Assembly (NCBI GenBank): GCA_013407085.1
Contig: JACCGJ010002714.1
Span: 62,001-126,000, forward strand
Reading direction: 5' to 3'
Source of the DNA: Atriophallophorus winterbourni
Lineage: Eukaryota; Platyhelminthes; Trematoda; Plagiorchiida; Microphallidae
DNA length: 64,000 bases
The notes below the pieces were generated by a model. It was not told the DNA's origin. It did not search any database and saw only the letters and a list, made by a program, of their open reading frames with translations. Each line of letters begins with the position of its first letter. Position 1 is the stretch's first letter. Below, piece after piece: positions 1-10,619 of this stretch. Position numbers and translations under genes: made by a program.

Positions 1-129
1 TAACCGAAGGTCTAGAATCAGTCAGTTATCTAAAATGTGTTTTTACCAAGCACCAAAACTCTCTGTTTTACTTTACGAATCCGAAACCTGATTCCTGAAA
101 TCACAACATATACACTCAGTGACCGTGTT

Positions 130-262
130 TTTTGATTGATACAATAGGAGAATCCTAATATATTGTGCTACTCACATCAACATTACATGCACACCACTAC
201 CGGTTTCTGAATGTCTGTTTCTGTTTCTGTCATCATGTGGAAACAGTAAGTTTCGGCTCAAG
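130..262 (-). repeat. Family-B hammerhead repeat, fragment
   Basis: Read on the minus strand this is the 3' part of the 240-nt family-B unit: an altered hammerhead core, then GAAACCGGTA, then GTGGTGTG and the start of the next unit. The conserved CTGATGA is changed to ATGATGA. The stem II loop is expanded by a run of CAGAAA repeats. It is therefore probably an inactive copy. Assignment rests on similarity to the copies near 28, 37 and 58 kb. Confidence 0.6.
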
Positions 263-669
263 CTAATCCTAAGTTTCCGATATTCAAATGCGTTATTTAC
301 TCTGCTGTTAACACACAATGTAGTGACACAGATTTACTATCTGTTCCATTTCAACAGCAAAGAGAGCAGTGGTTGGGTTCCATCATCCGAAAGTCAATAC
401 TAGTAATCTTCTAACTTCTTTTAGTCTGCAGATGCGTGATACTTTTCCCTGGAATCTTCCGATTGCTGTGGAAATTATTTCCTGGCATCCGTTGAATACA
501 CTTTTTGTTAATGTTCATTCATTGGTGAGTTGAATGCGCAAATTCAACTGCACATAAAACGTACAAAATTAATGAAAGAATTCCGGTTGGTTGCGAGAGA
601 AAATGTCTACTTATAAAGTAGTCTGATTATAATGCTGACGAATATCTCGTATATCAAATTACTAGCACG
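263..669. other. No recognisable feature
   Basis: AT-rich non-coding stretch with no long ORF or repeat that I recognise. It could hold the promoter and 5' leader of the candidate gene at 670. A TATA-like TTATAAAG lies near 612-619, about 50 bases before that ATG. Confidence 0.3.
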
Positions 670-884
670 ATGACATATTCAGCCATTGCTTGTACGCTGC
701 TTGTGTGTAGCACATTGTTTTCGGTGCAAGGTGAGTTCGAATTCTCATGTCGTTCTTATAATTGTTTAAACGGCTATCTTATACATTTTGAGTTAAAAGC
801 AGCAACAAATGCAACTTTATCCGTTTTCCTAATTTCAGATGGATCTGTTTCATTTACGGAAAATACAAGAGTACCAAATTGGAG
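670..884 (+). CDS. Possible first two exons of a small secreted protein (micro-exon-like)
   Basis: Exon 1 (670-730) encodes 20 residues that look like a signal peptide: Met, a hydrophobic Ala/Leu/Val/Cys core, then Phe-Ser-Val-Gln. It ends at a near-perfect splice donor, CAAG|GTGAGT. After a 108-base interval, a pyrimidine-rich tract ending TTTCAG at 838 is a good acceptor. A 46-base open exon (839-884) follows and ends at GGAG|GTAAGG, another good donor. Splicing joins the phase-1 exons without a stop, giving ...SVQ-D-GSVSFTEN... . Reading straight through also stays open to 888, so the sequence alone does not prove splicing. Short exons behind a signal peptide recall trematode micro-exon genes, but the 46-nt exon is not a multiple of three as those usually are. 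Later exons were not found. Confidence 0.33.
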
Positions 885-1972
885 GTAAGGATGTGGTTTA
901 CAGATTTCTCATTGCCAGAGAACTATTTCTTTTCTGTGTGGAGGCGGAGAGAGTGGAGAGTATGAACCCTGGTTAGTATCCGTTTCTGAATGATAACGAT
1001 CGCGAACTTTTCTTTTCTGCGTGACAGGATTTGTAGATTCTATGAAACAAAGCTGCCGCCGTGTAGGTTTAATTTTCTAATCCTACACATAATGGATACG
1101 CTATGATAGATGGTCGACTACGGAATATACATTTAATGGAGGAATAGGCACATCCATCTATTTTTTGCATAAAACAAACTGTACTTAATTATTAATTAAT
1201 GGATAAACTCAATTTGAAATAACTGTTGGATATTATTCTATGCCTGAGGCTAAAAAAATGTTGTATTCGGCTTATCAAACGTAGCCAAGATCAAAATAAT
1301 GTTAGCGCCTCAATCCTTGGTTTGGTTTTCTAGGAAAATGTTGCACCGTTTCACTTATAAGCTGAGTGACATATGGTATCTTTTTGTTCGCGGTGGTATA
1401 TATTTTATAAACTTTCAGAGAACTTGATAATAAGATAAATGAACTTAAATCATTGACTCGGTGCACAGCAAATCAATTACAGTGGAACTGATTCGCTGAT
1501 CACGAATTCTATAATTGCTAAACACTCGTTAAACAAGTTTCACGGTTGAACTTGTAAAGTAGAACAGAATAAACGATACATGGAATGAACTCACGAATTG
1601 ATGTTTGGATAAAAGATTCCTAGCAAAATGCGAAAAACAAAGAGAATGATGTTGATATCGTCACAATCTGGCATCCGGTTCTGCGTGGGATAAACAGTAA
1701 CACGCGTGATCATTCGTATGCGTGATTATTAATTACAGAGTCAAGTGGATCGGACAGCGGATGCAAATTACAGATGGACACAGTGAAAACAGTTGAGTAA
1801 TTACAGTCCCCGCTGGCTAAGAGGAGTCATACGGATAGAAGCGGGATGTTCAGCACTGTAAATAGGAATGCAGGAATGTTCTATGCAGGGAAAATTAGGA
1901 TAGTTCATTTTCTCGGTTAAATCGAAAGTATAATAGCTGGAGTTTACCATGAACTAGGTAGGTTAGAATTTA
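885..1972. other. No recognisable feature
   Basis: About 1.1 kb of AT-rich sequence without coding potential or clear repeats. Further exons of the candidate gene at 670-884 could lie here; I could not pick them out. Confidence 0.3.
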
Positions 1973-2690
1973 CTACAAGAATAGTTTGTCATTATAAATT
2001 TTAACTGCTTTTGATAAATAAATATGAATTGAGTTAACGAAGTTGCAAGCATTTATTAGCTGAGACCATGCTTTTTTTCTAACAGGTAGTTTGTCACGAT
2101 AGATCGTTTTTCCCGAACGCATGCTGTGATTCAGAGATTCGGTTAGTGATCTCAAGGTGATTCCGCAAGCATCACCTATAGTGGACTGCATTGACTTAGA
2201 GAGCACTGGTGACAATTCTAGTGGGCGATAGATTATCATATTTTGTTGTTCCACCTCCGTTGTAGGTCAGACAAATCGGGGTATTTTTTAATTATTTTTT
2301 TCATGAATCTCTGTTTGAACATTATCTTAAACACGTCAGACGTCGGTATTACCACTTCGGAATACAGATTGTGCAAATGTTTGTGGAGAATATTTTGTAT
2401 TCCAGTTTTATTCATTGTTATTAATTTTGTTTAGTATCGTGTAGAGGGAGATTTCTTTTCGTAAATAATCGGCACGGGCTGCTGGTGTTAGATTTGAGAA
2501 ACTTCCAATGTGTCAACAATTTAGTGAGTACTTAAGCAAGTTGTTTTGAAAGCGTTTGCACAATCTTCAAATGATGTCGCTAAGCCTGTATGATAGGTCA
2601 GTAGGAGTGTTCACATTATAGCACGCCTGATGTTGTTGAGGTGCATGTAAAAATTATATGGGATTCATAACAAATGATATTTGGAGAATA
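1973..2690 (-). pseudogene. CR1 (type C) reverse transcriptase fragment
   Basis: A minus-strand open stretch at 1,973-2,254 keeps RT-like blocks (YRPLELSPVLSKSM, then a degraded HGFR...LSKAF region). They align with the better type-C copy at 7.1-8.1 kb. Similarity continues at DNA level from 2,254 to about 2,690, matching roughly 7,480-7,760, where the reading frame is lost. It is probably the ORF2 part of the same relic whose ORF1 pieces lie at 3,290-3,417 and 4,240-4,560. Catalytic motifs are absent or corrupted. Confidence 0.65.
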
Positions 2691-2692
2691 TG

Positions 2693-2900
2693 TCGTTCTT
2701 ACTTGTGACAAGTTATCCGTGCAAAAGCCATCTCACAATTCACAAAGTGGATCAAGACGCTCCATATTGGAAGTACCGGAGTCGACAATCGCTCTAACTT
2801 GAGCTTATCATCAATGCATAACCTGCGCTTCGTGGGTAGGATTCGAACCGCAAGCATCATCATTGTTGTTTCACGTCTTAAGGACATGGACTAACGTGCA
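2693..2900 (-). repeat. tRNA-derived SINE-like repeat, copy 1
   Basis: The minus strand carries an exact RNA polymerase III B-box, GGTTCGAATCC (near 2,846-2,856). A tail follows that is shared with a second copy at 3,115-3,285: both read GATC(C/A)ACTTTGTGAAT and then a GTCACAA motif. The A-box is not convincing. A B-box-bearing interspersed unit of about 170-200 nt fits a tRNA-derived SINE. It sits in the type-C CR1 relic. Confidence 0.5.
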
Positions 2901-3114
2901 GCGTTTTATCGATCGCAGTTTAGTGATTATAAACTGATCTTAGACGGTATATTTAAGTAGCTGTGTTTGCCTGACCAGTCCAGATGGAGCCAGCAACATC
3001 TGTTGTTGTCGGCAAACCGGAGAGATCTCCGTGCCAGTTAATTCCAATGGATACAGTGTATGCTAACACCAAATAGACCTGATGAGCATTGTTGTTTGAG
3101 CGATATATGTAGAA

Positions 3115-3285
3115 TATGTTGTTTAAATTTGTGACTACTCATCCATGACAAGCCCATCGAACTATTCACAAAGTTGATCACGACCGTCCATAATGGAAGC
3201 TCTTACCTGAGCTCAACAGAAGTTCACACCATCCGCTTCGGGTGTGATTCGAACCACATTTTGATGATGACAGACAATGGCAGTT
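3115..3285 (-). repeat. tRNA-derived SINE-like repeat, copy 2
   Basis: Second copy of the unit at 2,693-2,900, in the same orientation, with B-box GGTTCGAATCA on the minus strand and the same downstream blocks. The copies differ at many positions, so they are old or belong to different subfamilies. Confidence 0.48.
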
Positions 3286-3289
3286 GCGA

Positions 3290-3417
3290 TTCCATTTTTG
3301 GCCTAAGGCACATAACACGATTCATTAATATGCCGTATGAGCCTAAGACCTAATGTAAAAATCTCCATTCCCTGCAGTCGTGTTGCAACGGATTACTGGA
3401 TTCTTCTTCGTTCAAAC
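3290..3417 (-). pseudogene. CR1 (type C) ORF1 fragment, 3' part
   Basis: Aligns base by base with about 9,072-9,200 of the type-C element at 6.0-10.5 kb, for example the shared AAAAATCTCCATTC. It is the same ORF1 as 4,240-4,560. The two halves are separated by the RTE insertion at 3,428-4,229. Confidence 0.65.
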
Positions 3418-3427
3418 TGGTTACACT

Positions 3428-4229
3428 GTTGTTGGCCTCCGTCGGTCGATGTCGACCATGGATGTACATCACATCGCATGAATTTCATGTTTTGCAACTT
3501 TTTGAATGACCAAACAGTCCGATTCGGGAGGAACAATCTCTCCCGCAGCGCTTGCAACGATAGTCAGAACTCTGTTGTATTGCATCAGTTGCACGCCGGC
3601 GGCGTGATCTGCGTTCAGCAGCCGGGAGCTGTATTTGCTCCTGCCCGGCTTGTAGTCGATGCTTTACACAATGCCTCCAAAGTGAGCGGTCAAGAGCAAG
3701 TTCTTCCCAGCTTGTGGGGTCAATGCCATGAGCTTTCATATCTCTTTTGCAAACATCTTTGTACCGCAAGTGCGGTCTGCCCAATGGTCGACTTCCTAAT
3801 TGCAACTCACCGTAGAGTAGATCTTTCGGAATACGACAATTTTCCATTCTTTAGACATGACCAAGCCACCGCAGGCGGCGCTGACGTAGTAGGGTGAACA
3901 TGCTCTGTAGACCAGCTTTTGAAAGCACTTCAGCGTTAGTCACTCTGTCCATCCACGATATGTTCAAGATACGACGAATGCTTCGTAAATGGAAAGCATT
4001 CAGCTTCCGTTCGTGTCTTGCGTGGGTGGCCCAGGTTCCACTGCCGTATAGTAAAGCATTTAGTACGCACGCGCTGTATACCATCATCTTTGTCTTTACA
4101 GTCAGCTTGCGGTTACCCCAAACACGAGAGTTCAATCGGGACAAAATGACAGCTGCTCTGCCAATCCGCCTATCAATCTCCGTGTCTAGCGAGAGGTTAT
4201 CCGCAATGGTTGAACGAAGATATGTGAAA
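3428..4229 (-). mobile_element. 5'-truncated RTE-like non-LTR insertion with 10-bp TSD
   Basis: The minus strand encodes the C-terminal end of an RTE-type ORF2 in two frames (4,144-3,851 and 3,847-3,485). The blocks run in order: NLSLDTEIDRRIGRAA, SRLNSRVWGNRKLTVKTKMM, LRSIRRILNISWMDRVTNAE, LRQRRLRWLGHV, GRPHLRYKDVCKRDMKA, and a terminal Cys/His knuckle (CKRCGRDC...H...C). The 10-bp TGGTTACACT is present at 3,418-3,427 and again at 4,230-4,239, immediately flanking the insert. The flanks align with consecutive parts of the type-C ORF1 at 9.2 kb. This is a textbook 5'-truncated insertion. Naming the clade RTE is from memory of the protein blocks; another related clade is possible. Confidence 0.8.
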
Positions 4230-4239
4230 TGGTTACACT

Positions 4240-4560
4240 ATGCACTATAATATCTCAGCGATTTTTTGCATCGTTTTTCCGATTCCGGATTATCACGACG
4301 AATCTGTCGTTCTTTCCACGGAATATAGCGAATTGAAGGTTGAGCGGAACGTACCACAACGAAGAGGGATGAGGCGAGAACGATATGTTATAAACAATTT
4401 ACAGGCGTTCCTACTGCTGGCGGTAAACTTGGTATGTTCGCACGAGGTGAGTTCGGATCAATGAAGTAGGTTTGGCTCTGATACCAAGGCTTAGGCAAAT
4501 ATGATTCTATTTATTCATGTCATCTGCATCGCCAGACGATAGCGATTAGGATGTTGATTC
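4240..4560 (-). pseudogene. CR1 (type C) ORF1 fragment, 5' part
   Basis: Matches about 9,210-9,530 of the type-C element. Shared blocks include GATTCCGGATTAT, the AAGAGGGATGAGGCGAG stretch and GGTGAGTTCG. It continues the ORF1 piece at 3,290-3,417 across the RTE insertion. Frames are broken. Confidence 0.62.
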
Positions 4561-5160
4561 AATGAGTTTGATGCAAATTAACGTTAGATTTTCAATCTGT
4601 ATCTCATAAACAATCCTCTTGTTTAAACCCTCCCCTCCTTGTTCATACAAATCATTCGATAATATAACCTTCCTTTCAAACACACGCAACCTACGACGGG
4701 TTTCGTAATATTGGCACTCATTTGTAAGGGACAGTAGGATCGAGATCTGCATGCGCTTGAAACAGTGGAGGAATGATAAACTAGTGGCGCTTGTACGCCA
4801 ATTTTGGATAACGTTGGTACGACCACCCTATTCAATCACATGAGCACAATCATCTTTGCTTTTGGTATTTTACGCCTAATCATGAGTAGTACGTTGTGAA
4901 TATTCAAGCAGTAATCATTATTTGCAAGCACTGAACACGAAATATCAAAGTAACCTAGACAATGAAGCCATATTTCATTCTGGTTCAGGCAACAATCAAT
5001 GGTCTTAAAACACAAAAACTAATATTGATTCATCATAAATCATTCAAAGAGCTTCTATGCCCGAAAGTTTCACACTACAAACGGTTTTTCGCGAAGCATC
5101 TTGACCAGGAATCAGTGAGTGATTCCATGTGTGAACAACAAGGGATTTTCTGATAGGCGT
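4561..5160. other. Uncharacterised; weak similarity to 12.8-12.96 kb
   Basis: No coding sequence. About 130 bases (4,720-4,850) resemble 12,820-12,950, ending in GGTACGA(C/T)CA then TCAATCA. It may be an unclassified old repeat. Confidence 0.3.
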
Positions 5161-5164
5161 CGAA

Positions 5165-5340
5165 GTTAAACTGAACGATCAAGCATCCAGAATCCGACTG
5201 ATATTGAACGTATGGTGGATGGACAAGGTTACGAATGCTGATGTTTCTCCAAAAGCTTGTCAACAGAGCATGTTCCGAATACTGAGTCAGCGCCACCCGC
5301 GCTTGCTGAGTCATGTTTACATGATGAAAAATAGTCGTAT
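5165..5340 (+). pseudogene. RTE-like ORF2 fragment
   Basis: Plus-strand translation gives WMDKVTNADVSPKACQQSMF and then RLLSHV. This is the same region as WMDRVTNAEVLSKAGLQSMF...RWLGHV in the insertion at 3,428-4,229, but inverted relative to it and more decayed. Only about 55 codons remain. Confidence 0.6.
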
Positions 5341-5479
5341 TTCAACAGGTCTAATATATAGTATGTTAAAATCATGAAGTTGACAGTCATAATATATTTA
5401 TTGCGATACACAGATGCTTGAATAAAAAATGAGTCAAATCTAGACATTGCCACAACGAATTAAGAATTCCAATCGATTG

Positions 5480-6014
5480 CTGACTCCTACGAGCCCCGTG
5501 TTCGAAAATTGGCCAGCGAGTTGGTGAGAACAGCGGAATATGAAGCCAGATGGGTGAACCACCGCATCTTTAACCTTTGTTGCAAGAAGCGCGGCATAGT
5601 ATCAAGGGATCTGGTGGAAAAACCTTCGGATAATTCACGCAAATCGACAAAAGCGGCCGCAAGCGCATCCAAATTGTTTTTGAAACAAAGGATCCACCGG
5701 GTCAATGAAACCCTATTGACCGCTCGATCGAAAGCCTCAAGAATGATGGCGAAACTGCGATTCAAATTAACCTAAGCGGATTTCTGCAGAATTTGTGGAA
5801 AGCATGCACAGGTTTTGGCCACGCAAACGGAGCGAATAGGAGAAAGACAAAACCGTAAGTTCAACAAGATATTAGAGTTATATAAGAAACGTTCATCTAA
5901 TTAATCTAATAAGACAACCAGTATTCTAGTGTTTTGAATTTATCTAATCGGTAACTTTCGCAAGCTGAGCAAAGATGTTTGGGGAAGGACTTGAATTTCT
6001 GCATAAGTAAGAGC
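5480..6014 (+). pseudogene. Penelope-like element, N-terminal part
   Basis: The basic, helix-rich stretch at 5,509-5,772 (RWVNHRIFNLCCKKRGIV, later ASKLFLKQRI and ASRMMAKLRFKL) looks like the N-terminal region of Penelope-like polymerases. A further piece follows (ERIGERQNRKFNKILEL, then GKDLNFCISKS at about 5,979-6,011), close to the conserved GLNF motif upstream of PLE RT. PLE homology stops where the 3' tail of the antisense type-C CR1 begins at 6,015. It resumes near 10,620 with the next part of the same protein. So this is one PLE split by a CR1. It contains stops and frameshifts. Confidence 0.55.
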
Positions 6015-6130
6015 TTTATTCATAGATTTATTCATAGATTATATGCAGCTAAAAAGCAATGCTTTACAAGACCCACAAAAATGTACATCGGGTCAGATGG
6101 TAAAAAATATCAAAATATTGTTAGATTATT

Positions 6131-8790
6131 ATCAAACATAAAAAACATACTTTTCCATGTGGATATCTAGTGATTTCTTGAAAACTTCAACAGTTCCAGA
6201 TTGTACCACATGAGTATGTAAACGGTTCCACAGTTGCACATTGCGAACGGAAAATGCATATTTGCGGCAGTTCAACCTGCTATGCTGTTGCTAAAGTTTC
6301 GATTGGTGAACTCGCAGATGTGTGTTATGGGGAAGATTAAACAAATGACCACAAGGATGATTTGTTTGGTTAAGCACTGTCCAAATGAATATCAGTGCTC
6401 CTCGTTTCCGTATGTATTCAGCCGAATGCAAAGTCAATAATTTAGGTCGCGTTTCGTATGGATAATTTGATAGTCCCATGACGAATTTTGTCCCTTTGCG
6501 CTGTGGAGTTTCTAATAGCAGAATATCTTTTTTCAACCAAGGATCCCATGCCGGTATAGCATATTCAACATGAGGATGGATGTACGTTGAAATCAATTTG
6601 CAGGGAATATTGGGGTCAAATGAACCTAGGACTCTTCTAAGGAGACCCAAGTTGTTTTCAGCTTTGCAGGCAGCCAGTCGACATTGCATTGAATTTCCTA
6701 AGTCTGATTGGATAATCACACCTAAATCTTTTTCGGTGGAAGCGCGGTTTAATAACAGTGCGACCAAGATAATGTTCTTTGCTCGACTTGCTGTTGAGAG
6801 ACAATAGGCTGCATTTCGAAGCATTCAGGTGCATTTCGTTGTCTATGGACCAAGTGTGAATCATATCGAGATCCCGTTGTAGGTTCTGCGTGTCGTCTGT
6901 GGAGTTTATCTTGCGCCAAATCTTTGCGTCATCAGCGAAAATAAGCACGGAGGACTGTAATCCTAAAGGCAAGTCGTTTATATAAATTAAAAACAAACGC
7001 GGTCCGAGGACTGATCCTTGTGGGACACCACAGGCAACTTTAATCGACTCGGATAGTTCGTTTTTGACTCTCACGTACATCTCACGAGACATCAACCATT
7101 ATTTAATCCATGCATGGAGTTTACCCTGTACTCCGTAGATGAGTATTTTCGACGAAAGTATTTCGTGATTCACACAATCGAAGGCTTTTGAGAAATCGAT
7201 ATAAATTACGTCCACGGAGTTGCCGGCGTCCAGTAGCTCAGACCAAGATTCTTTTGCTAATAGCAAGTTTATCAGACAGAATCGTTTTTTCCTGAATCCA
7301 TGCTGTGCCTCCGAGATTAAATTATTAATCTCAAAGTGATTCCGCAAGGCATCAGCTATTATGGACTCCATTACTTTTGATAGCACTGGTAATAACTCTA
7401 TCGGGCAATAGTTTAAAGGATCATTTCTTTTGCCACGCAAAATGTTTGCGTGTATATTGTCTATAACGGGTGAGCCTGTTCTCTTCATCGTCATTAATTT
7501 TGATTGAACAACGTTGGGGGGAACTTCACCCGTGAAGAATTGGCAGGCTGCAGCTTTCAGAGTGTAAGGGCTGTCTATGGGTAGACACTTGTGAGATAAC
7601 TGATGCGAATTGTTGTCGGAAAACGTAGCGCAATCTTTAAATGACCTCACTATTCCAGTAGCAGAGACCAGTGGCGGTATTCCCATTTTAACATTCCGGA
7701 GGTCGTTGACGTGTCTATACAATGCTTTGGGATTTATAATGAATTTTTCGACAAGACTGATTTGGTAATCTTTTCTGTCTTTTCGAATGAGGCAGACACA
7801 CTTATTTCGCAATAACGTGTAGTAGCACCAAGTTATCCCAGACGGATCGTCCAAGTATTTGAACCAGGCATTGTCGCGCTTACACATCCATTTCCGAGTA
7901 CTGCTTCTGAGAGGCTTTTTCGGACGCTGTTTGCTGGATATTATTATCACCTTTGATGATAAGTCAATGATAATACGAAGTTGGCTGTGAAACGATTCCC
8001 AGATTTCCTTAGCTGATTTGAGTTCAAGGAAATCCCCTCGAATTGCAGTAGTAAGAGCTCCAAGCAAGTCATAGTTCACAGTTGTATACGTTCGTTGAGT
8101 ATTTGCTGCTGGTTCCTATTGATAAGTATAATCAAATGTCATGACAACATGATCACTGAATCTGAGTGGAGCTGCATATGAAACAGATCCTATCATGTGT
8201 TCTTCGTTTGTAAGTATGAGGTCCAGGCTAGATGGGGTTTGTTCAGATCGAAATCGGGTTGGTTGTTGCACATGGTTGTAAAGAGGGTTGCAAGTCATTA
8301 TTTCTCGAAAAAAGCTTCTGAATGAATCGTCACCGGCAATGTGTGTTGCAAGGGTCGGTACATTAAAATCACCGAGGAGGAGCGAATGTGAATATGTGAG
8401 CTTCAATGCAAAACGTATTGCATTAGAAAGAACAGTGTCAGCGGCAGATGATGAATAATAAGGTCGATAAATCAATGCTTAGAGGCACTTACGTTTATCA
8501 TTTAAGTCAAAAGAGCAAAACAATGTATCTGGGATATCTAACTCGGGGGAGAAAAGGACAGTGCAGTTGATGCTTTCATGGAAGTAGAGGAGGACACCGC
8601 CAACTTTCGTTGCTCGATCTTTTCTGTAAATTATCATATGAGGAATTTTGAGTTCAGATTCGTGTATAGAATTACACAACCATGTTTCTGTCACTGCAAT
8701 CAAATCTCAAGACGCCACGGTCGCACGTGAATACAGTTCAGTGGACTTGCCCAGAAAGCTCTGAGCATTGTTGTAACTGCATGATAGTGA
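6131..8790 (-). pseudogene. Type-C CR1 ORF2: endonuclease plus reverse transcriptase, broken
   Basis: Fragments in order on the minus strand: the APE-type endonuclease start (DLIAVTETW at about 8,710-8,680), GGVLLYFHES and LLGDFNVPT (8,475-8,116 frame), then SLDLILTNEEH and FSDHVVMTFDY. RT blocks follow: YCPIELLPVLSKVMESI, QHGFRKKRFCLINLL and IYIDFSKAFDCVNHEIL (8,079-7,099), then VPQGSVLGPRLFLIYINDLP and LIFADDAKIW with the catalytic FADD (7,095-6,658). The C-terminal domain runs through 6,824-6,291 and ends near 6,131 (LNCRKYAFSVRNVQLWNRL). At least five frame changes or stops break it. The endonuclease would nick DNA for target-primed reverse transcription. Confidence 0.75.
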
Positions 8791-8816
8791 TTTGATTTTC
8801 GTTGACGATGAAGAGC

Positions 8817-10085
8817 TCATAGTAGTGGATTCGCTGACCCAGAATTGGTCGTTGGCTGCTCCACGTTTTTTGTCTCAAGTGCATTTGATTGACTTGGTAG
8901 CGAAGTCATTTCAGGAACAATGGTGTTCGTGCGTTTTATGTCGCATACAACCTGAATACGAATTTCAGGAGGTGCAAATTTTCGACACTGATACCACGCC
9001 TGAAGTATTCTGTCCTTCATCTCATGTGTGCGGAATGATATTTTGAGAGGAGGAAGCTGATGCGTTTCTTTTTTAGGTATAAGTCGCATAACATGAGTCG
9101 TTATTATGTCCTTTAAACGTAGGATCTCTTATAAAAATCTCCATTCGCTGCAATCGTGTTGCAGACGTTTGCTGGATTCTACTTCGTTCGAAATGGGTAC
9201 ACCATGAAGTATAACAACTCTGCGATTTGTAGCCTCTTCTGCTAGTTCCGGATTATTACGACGAATTTGCCGTTCTTCCCAAGGAACGTCCGGAAATATT
9301 CGCACAGTCGATTTTTGCACAACTAAGAGGGATGAGGCGAGCAACATATTTTCAACATCTTGGACTGACATGAGCACTACACGCAGTAACTGGGGTGTGT
9401 CCCCTCGAGGTGAGTTCGAGGGTCTAAACAATTGCGTCAGCGACGCAGGTGAGGCAGTGATGTCTAAGCTTCTGCAAAGGTCATTCCATTGATTCCGTCA
9501 TCTGATTCGCGTTGCTTTAGCGAGGGCGTTAGATCATCAATGTTTGTCTTTTTGGGGGGGGTTAGTGTTCAAACTCTTCGGCCTAAGATCATGCACATCC
9601 TTCGATAATTCAGCACTATCATTCACTTGACTACAGGTCTGATTCGCAGACTCATCGGTCGTACCGAGCTGTTGGAAGTGACTTTTGTCGATTTCTGGAG
9701 AAATCAGCGTTTCTGTAGTAGCTAGCGCTTCCCTGTAAGACTTGCGGTTAATGTGGCTAGGGACTGCGTTTATAACTGGTTTCAGCGCTTTCAAACACGC
9801 AAATGTTTGGAAAGACTCTAACGTGTTTTCAAGCCGTTTATGGTTTGCCTCTACAGCGAACATGCGTCTTTCCATAATGGAATCAGTGTTGTCGGCTCTT
9901 GATAAATCACTATTTAATTTCAATCTGCGTGGATTACATATATAGCAAATGCATGGTAATTTTTCATTAATAATTTGAGTCACAGATTCGGGTGATAAAT
10001 ACTTTTCACAGTTCGCATGAATAGCACAAGTAACATTTAACTTGACGCGATCTGGGACTTACCAACTTTTGACAAAGTTTGCACT
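8817..10085 (-). pseudogene. Type-C CR1 ORF1 with PHD-type zinc finger, broken
   Basis: Minus strand. It begins near 10,085 with CKLCQKLVSPRSRQVKCYLC, then CEKYLSPESVTQIINE, LPCICYIC; this is the Cys-rich PHD-like module seen at the start of the other ORF1s in this window. Coiled and low-complexity sequence follows (9,983-9,537), then RNA-binding-like blocks (IFPDVPWEERQ, VVILHGVPISNE; LPPLKISFRTHEM at the end). Frame breaks lie near 10,000, 9,500 and 9,100. It would be a nucleic-acid chaperone if intact. Confidence 0.62.
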
Positions 10086-10619
10086 TTTTACAAGCCTCGT
10101 CGTCAGGTCCGTTTAAGGTCACGTTAGGTCCGTTTAAGGTCACGTTGTCGGTCATTGTTACAATTTCGCGAGATCGAGTCGATACACTGGGCTAAGCGGT
10201 CGATTATCGATCGGTGTCTCTCGGTGGAGTGCAAGAACGAGTGGATGCAAAGCAGTGCAGTCCAACGGACAGTAAAATGGGGTACACTTTCACGCAAAAT
10301 CTGTTCTGTGAGATTTGATCCGACAGTGTTGAAATAACTGTCAGTAAATACCAAATAGCGAGATCTTCCTGATGGTATCCGAGTTGTTGCGTTATTCTGG
10401 ACTGGAAGCAATGTTGCACGCGTATGCAATGTTTGATGATTATCAACAATTCGCGTTTTTCCGACTTGAAAATAGTATATTCCGAATGAGGAAGTTGAGA
10501 CGCGTTCAATGATATAAAAACCGTCTAGATCCGTCAATAGAGCCAGCAATAAAATCCAAAAGCATGAGAGCACAAATGTGTACGTCCACACCGTAGCCTG
10601 TATGCACATATGTAGGCTG

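Larger units (their letters stand above)
6015..10540 (-). mobile_element. Type-C CR1-like non-LTR element, near full length, decayed
   Basis: On the minus strand the order is 5' leader, ORF1 (about 10,085-8,817), ORF2 (about 8,790-6,131), 3' UTR, and a tail of two TATGAATAAATC-type repeats at 6,015-6,040. It is inserted antisense in a Penelope-like element whose halves flank it (5,480-6,014 and from about 10,620). The exact 5' boundary between 10,150 and 10,620 is not visible to me. Both ORFs carry frameshifts and stops, so it is not autonomous now. A 21-bp tandem duplication (AGGTCCGTTTAAGGTCACGT plus T) lies in the leader at 10,104-10,145. Confidence 0.75.

Noticed and set aside
2693..3285. 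A functional tRNA gene at the GGTTCGAATCC box
   Set aside because: No cloverleaf can be formed around the box, and the sequence is repeated with a long shared tail. A SINE-like repeat fits better.
3337..3897. 186-codon plus-strand ORF
   Set aside because: It is antisense to the RTE ORF2 end, whose conserved blocks are clear on the minus strand.
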